5,483 nucleotides of DNA from an uncultured Methanobrevibacter sp. Lineage in GTDB: Archaea; Methanobacteriota; Methanobacteria; Methanobacteriales; Methanobacteriaceae. This document shows positions 5,011 through 5,483 of this stretch, one piece after another (the stretch's first letter is position 1; each line of letters begins with the position of its first letter). The notes under the pieces were generated by a model that was not told where the DNA came from, ran no database searches, and saw only the letters and a list, made by a program, of their open reading frames with translations. The DNA lies in assembly GCF_900316895.1 (NCBI RefSeq), contig NZ_ONER01000098.1, positions 1-5,483 of the forward strand, given 5' to 3'. The position numbers and the translations under genes were made by a program.

Positions 5011-5483
5011 TTAATCTTTCGGCATTGCAATAATTTCATGGAATTTCAAATCGAACAGGTTTTTAGCATTGACCGGTGTCAGGATAACTGCAGTGTCAAC
5101 ACCGTGGCCTCTTCCGCCTATTGCTATGATCTTCTCGCCGACAGGAACCAAACCTGCATCGGCAGCCATTATTGAAATTTCCGCTGAAACCTTAACACCA
5201 TGGCTAAACATTCTCAATGTTGATGCCGACGTCCTCAAGCTTTTTAATCATTTCATCTGATATGTCTGCAACATTATCTTCCTTGAATCCCATATGATGG
5301 GTCACGTTGATGATTTCAATGTCCTCATCGTCAAGAGCTGCATATAATTTTAATGCGGACTGGCCGGTTGATGAAGCGATTAAAATCCTTTTAATATCGC
5401 CGGAAGATTCCAGTTTGTCTTTAACTGCTTTGATTAAGTCATCTGTGTAGTCATTTCCTTGCTCTTCGAAATATGTGATAAAT
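5011..5483 (-). pseudogene. Broken pyruvate kinase alpha/beta-domain-like protein (partial at edge)
   Basis: The 5' part, cut by the window edge probably only a few codons after its start, reads FITYFEEQGNDY, then LIASSTGQSALKLYAAL and INVTHHMGFKE, and stops at TAG 5206-5204. The 3' part is in the +1 frame and runs TLRMFSHGVKVSAEISIMAA, then IAIGGRGHGVDTAVIL and DLKFHEIIAMPK, to TAA at 5013-5011. Both halves resemble the PK_C/COG1751 family, whose biochemical role is not established. In intact relatives (from memory) about 30 residues, containing a THALSG-like and an FGG-like segment, lie between these halves. They are absent here, so I infer a deletion of about 90 bases with a frame change around 5216-5222. 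An assembly error is the alternative. A separate product starting at TTG 5238 is possible but unlikely. Confidence 0.75.

Noticed and set aside
5011..5238. Independent small gene starting at TTG 5238
   Set aside because: It is the C-terminal half of a known family, and its first residues before TLRMF are out-of-frame translation of the upstream half.
4978..5260. Plus-strand open frames at 4978-5175 and 5069-5260
   Set aside because: They run opposite the recognised family segment on the minus strand and show no domain of their own.

Overview
The window looks archaeal, most likely from an AT-rich methanogen of the Methanobacteriales (Methanobrevibacter-like; genus is an inference). The evidence is an archaeal ribosomal stalk set (acidic L10/P0 and P1-type L12 with a Gly-Leu-Gly C-terminus), a two-domain archaeal Spt5, a single-helix SecE/Sec61-gamma, a tubulin-fold archaeal FtsZ, TATA-type promoters, oligo-T terminators, and Shine-Dalgarno sites of the GGTGAT/AGGAGG type. 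Every gene I can support is on the minus strand, so transcription runs from high to low coordinates. No gene-free stretch exceeds 300 bases; the longest is the 234-base gap 3227-3460.

Layout in transcription order: (1) 5483-5011, a gene of the pyruvate-kinase alpha/beta-domain-like family (COG1751 type), cut by the window edge and broken by an internal deletion with a frame change near 5220. (2) 4887-3751, ftsZ with its own TATA box and a GTG start, ending in an oligo-T terminator. (3) 3640-3461, secE, ending in a hairpin plus T-tract. (4) 3226-2756 spt5 and 2756-2274 rpl11, overlapping by one base, behind a strong TATA box. (5) a 180-base gap (measured to the chosen rpl1 start) with a 44-bp nested dyad. 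(6) 2093-1455 rpl1, 1455-451 rpl10 and 390-85 rpl12, the L1-L10-L12 stalk operon, ending in a hairpin plus T-rich terminator.

The genes form a growth-linked block: protein export (SecE), transcription elongation (Spt5), the ribosomal GTPase-associated centre and stalk (L11, L10, L12), the L1 stalk, and cell division (FtsZ).

The most informative non-coding signal is inside the start of rpl1 (2071-2027). A stem with an asymmetric internal loop there closely matches the known L1-binding site of methanogen L1 mRNA and 23S rRNA, so L1 probably represses its own operon at translation. A second hairpin sits directly before the rpl1 ribosome binding site. The other notable item is the deleted, frame-shifted gene upstream of ftsZ. 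I see no CRISPR array, mobile element, tRNA or rRNA, and no clearly new multi-gene system.
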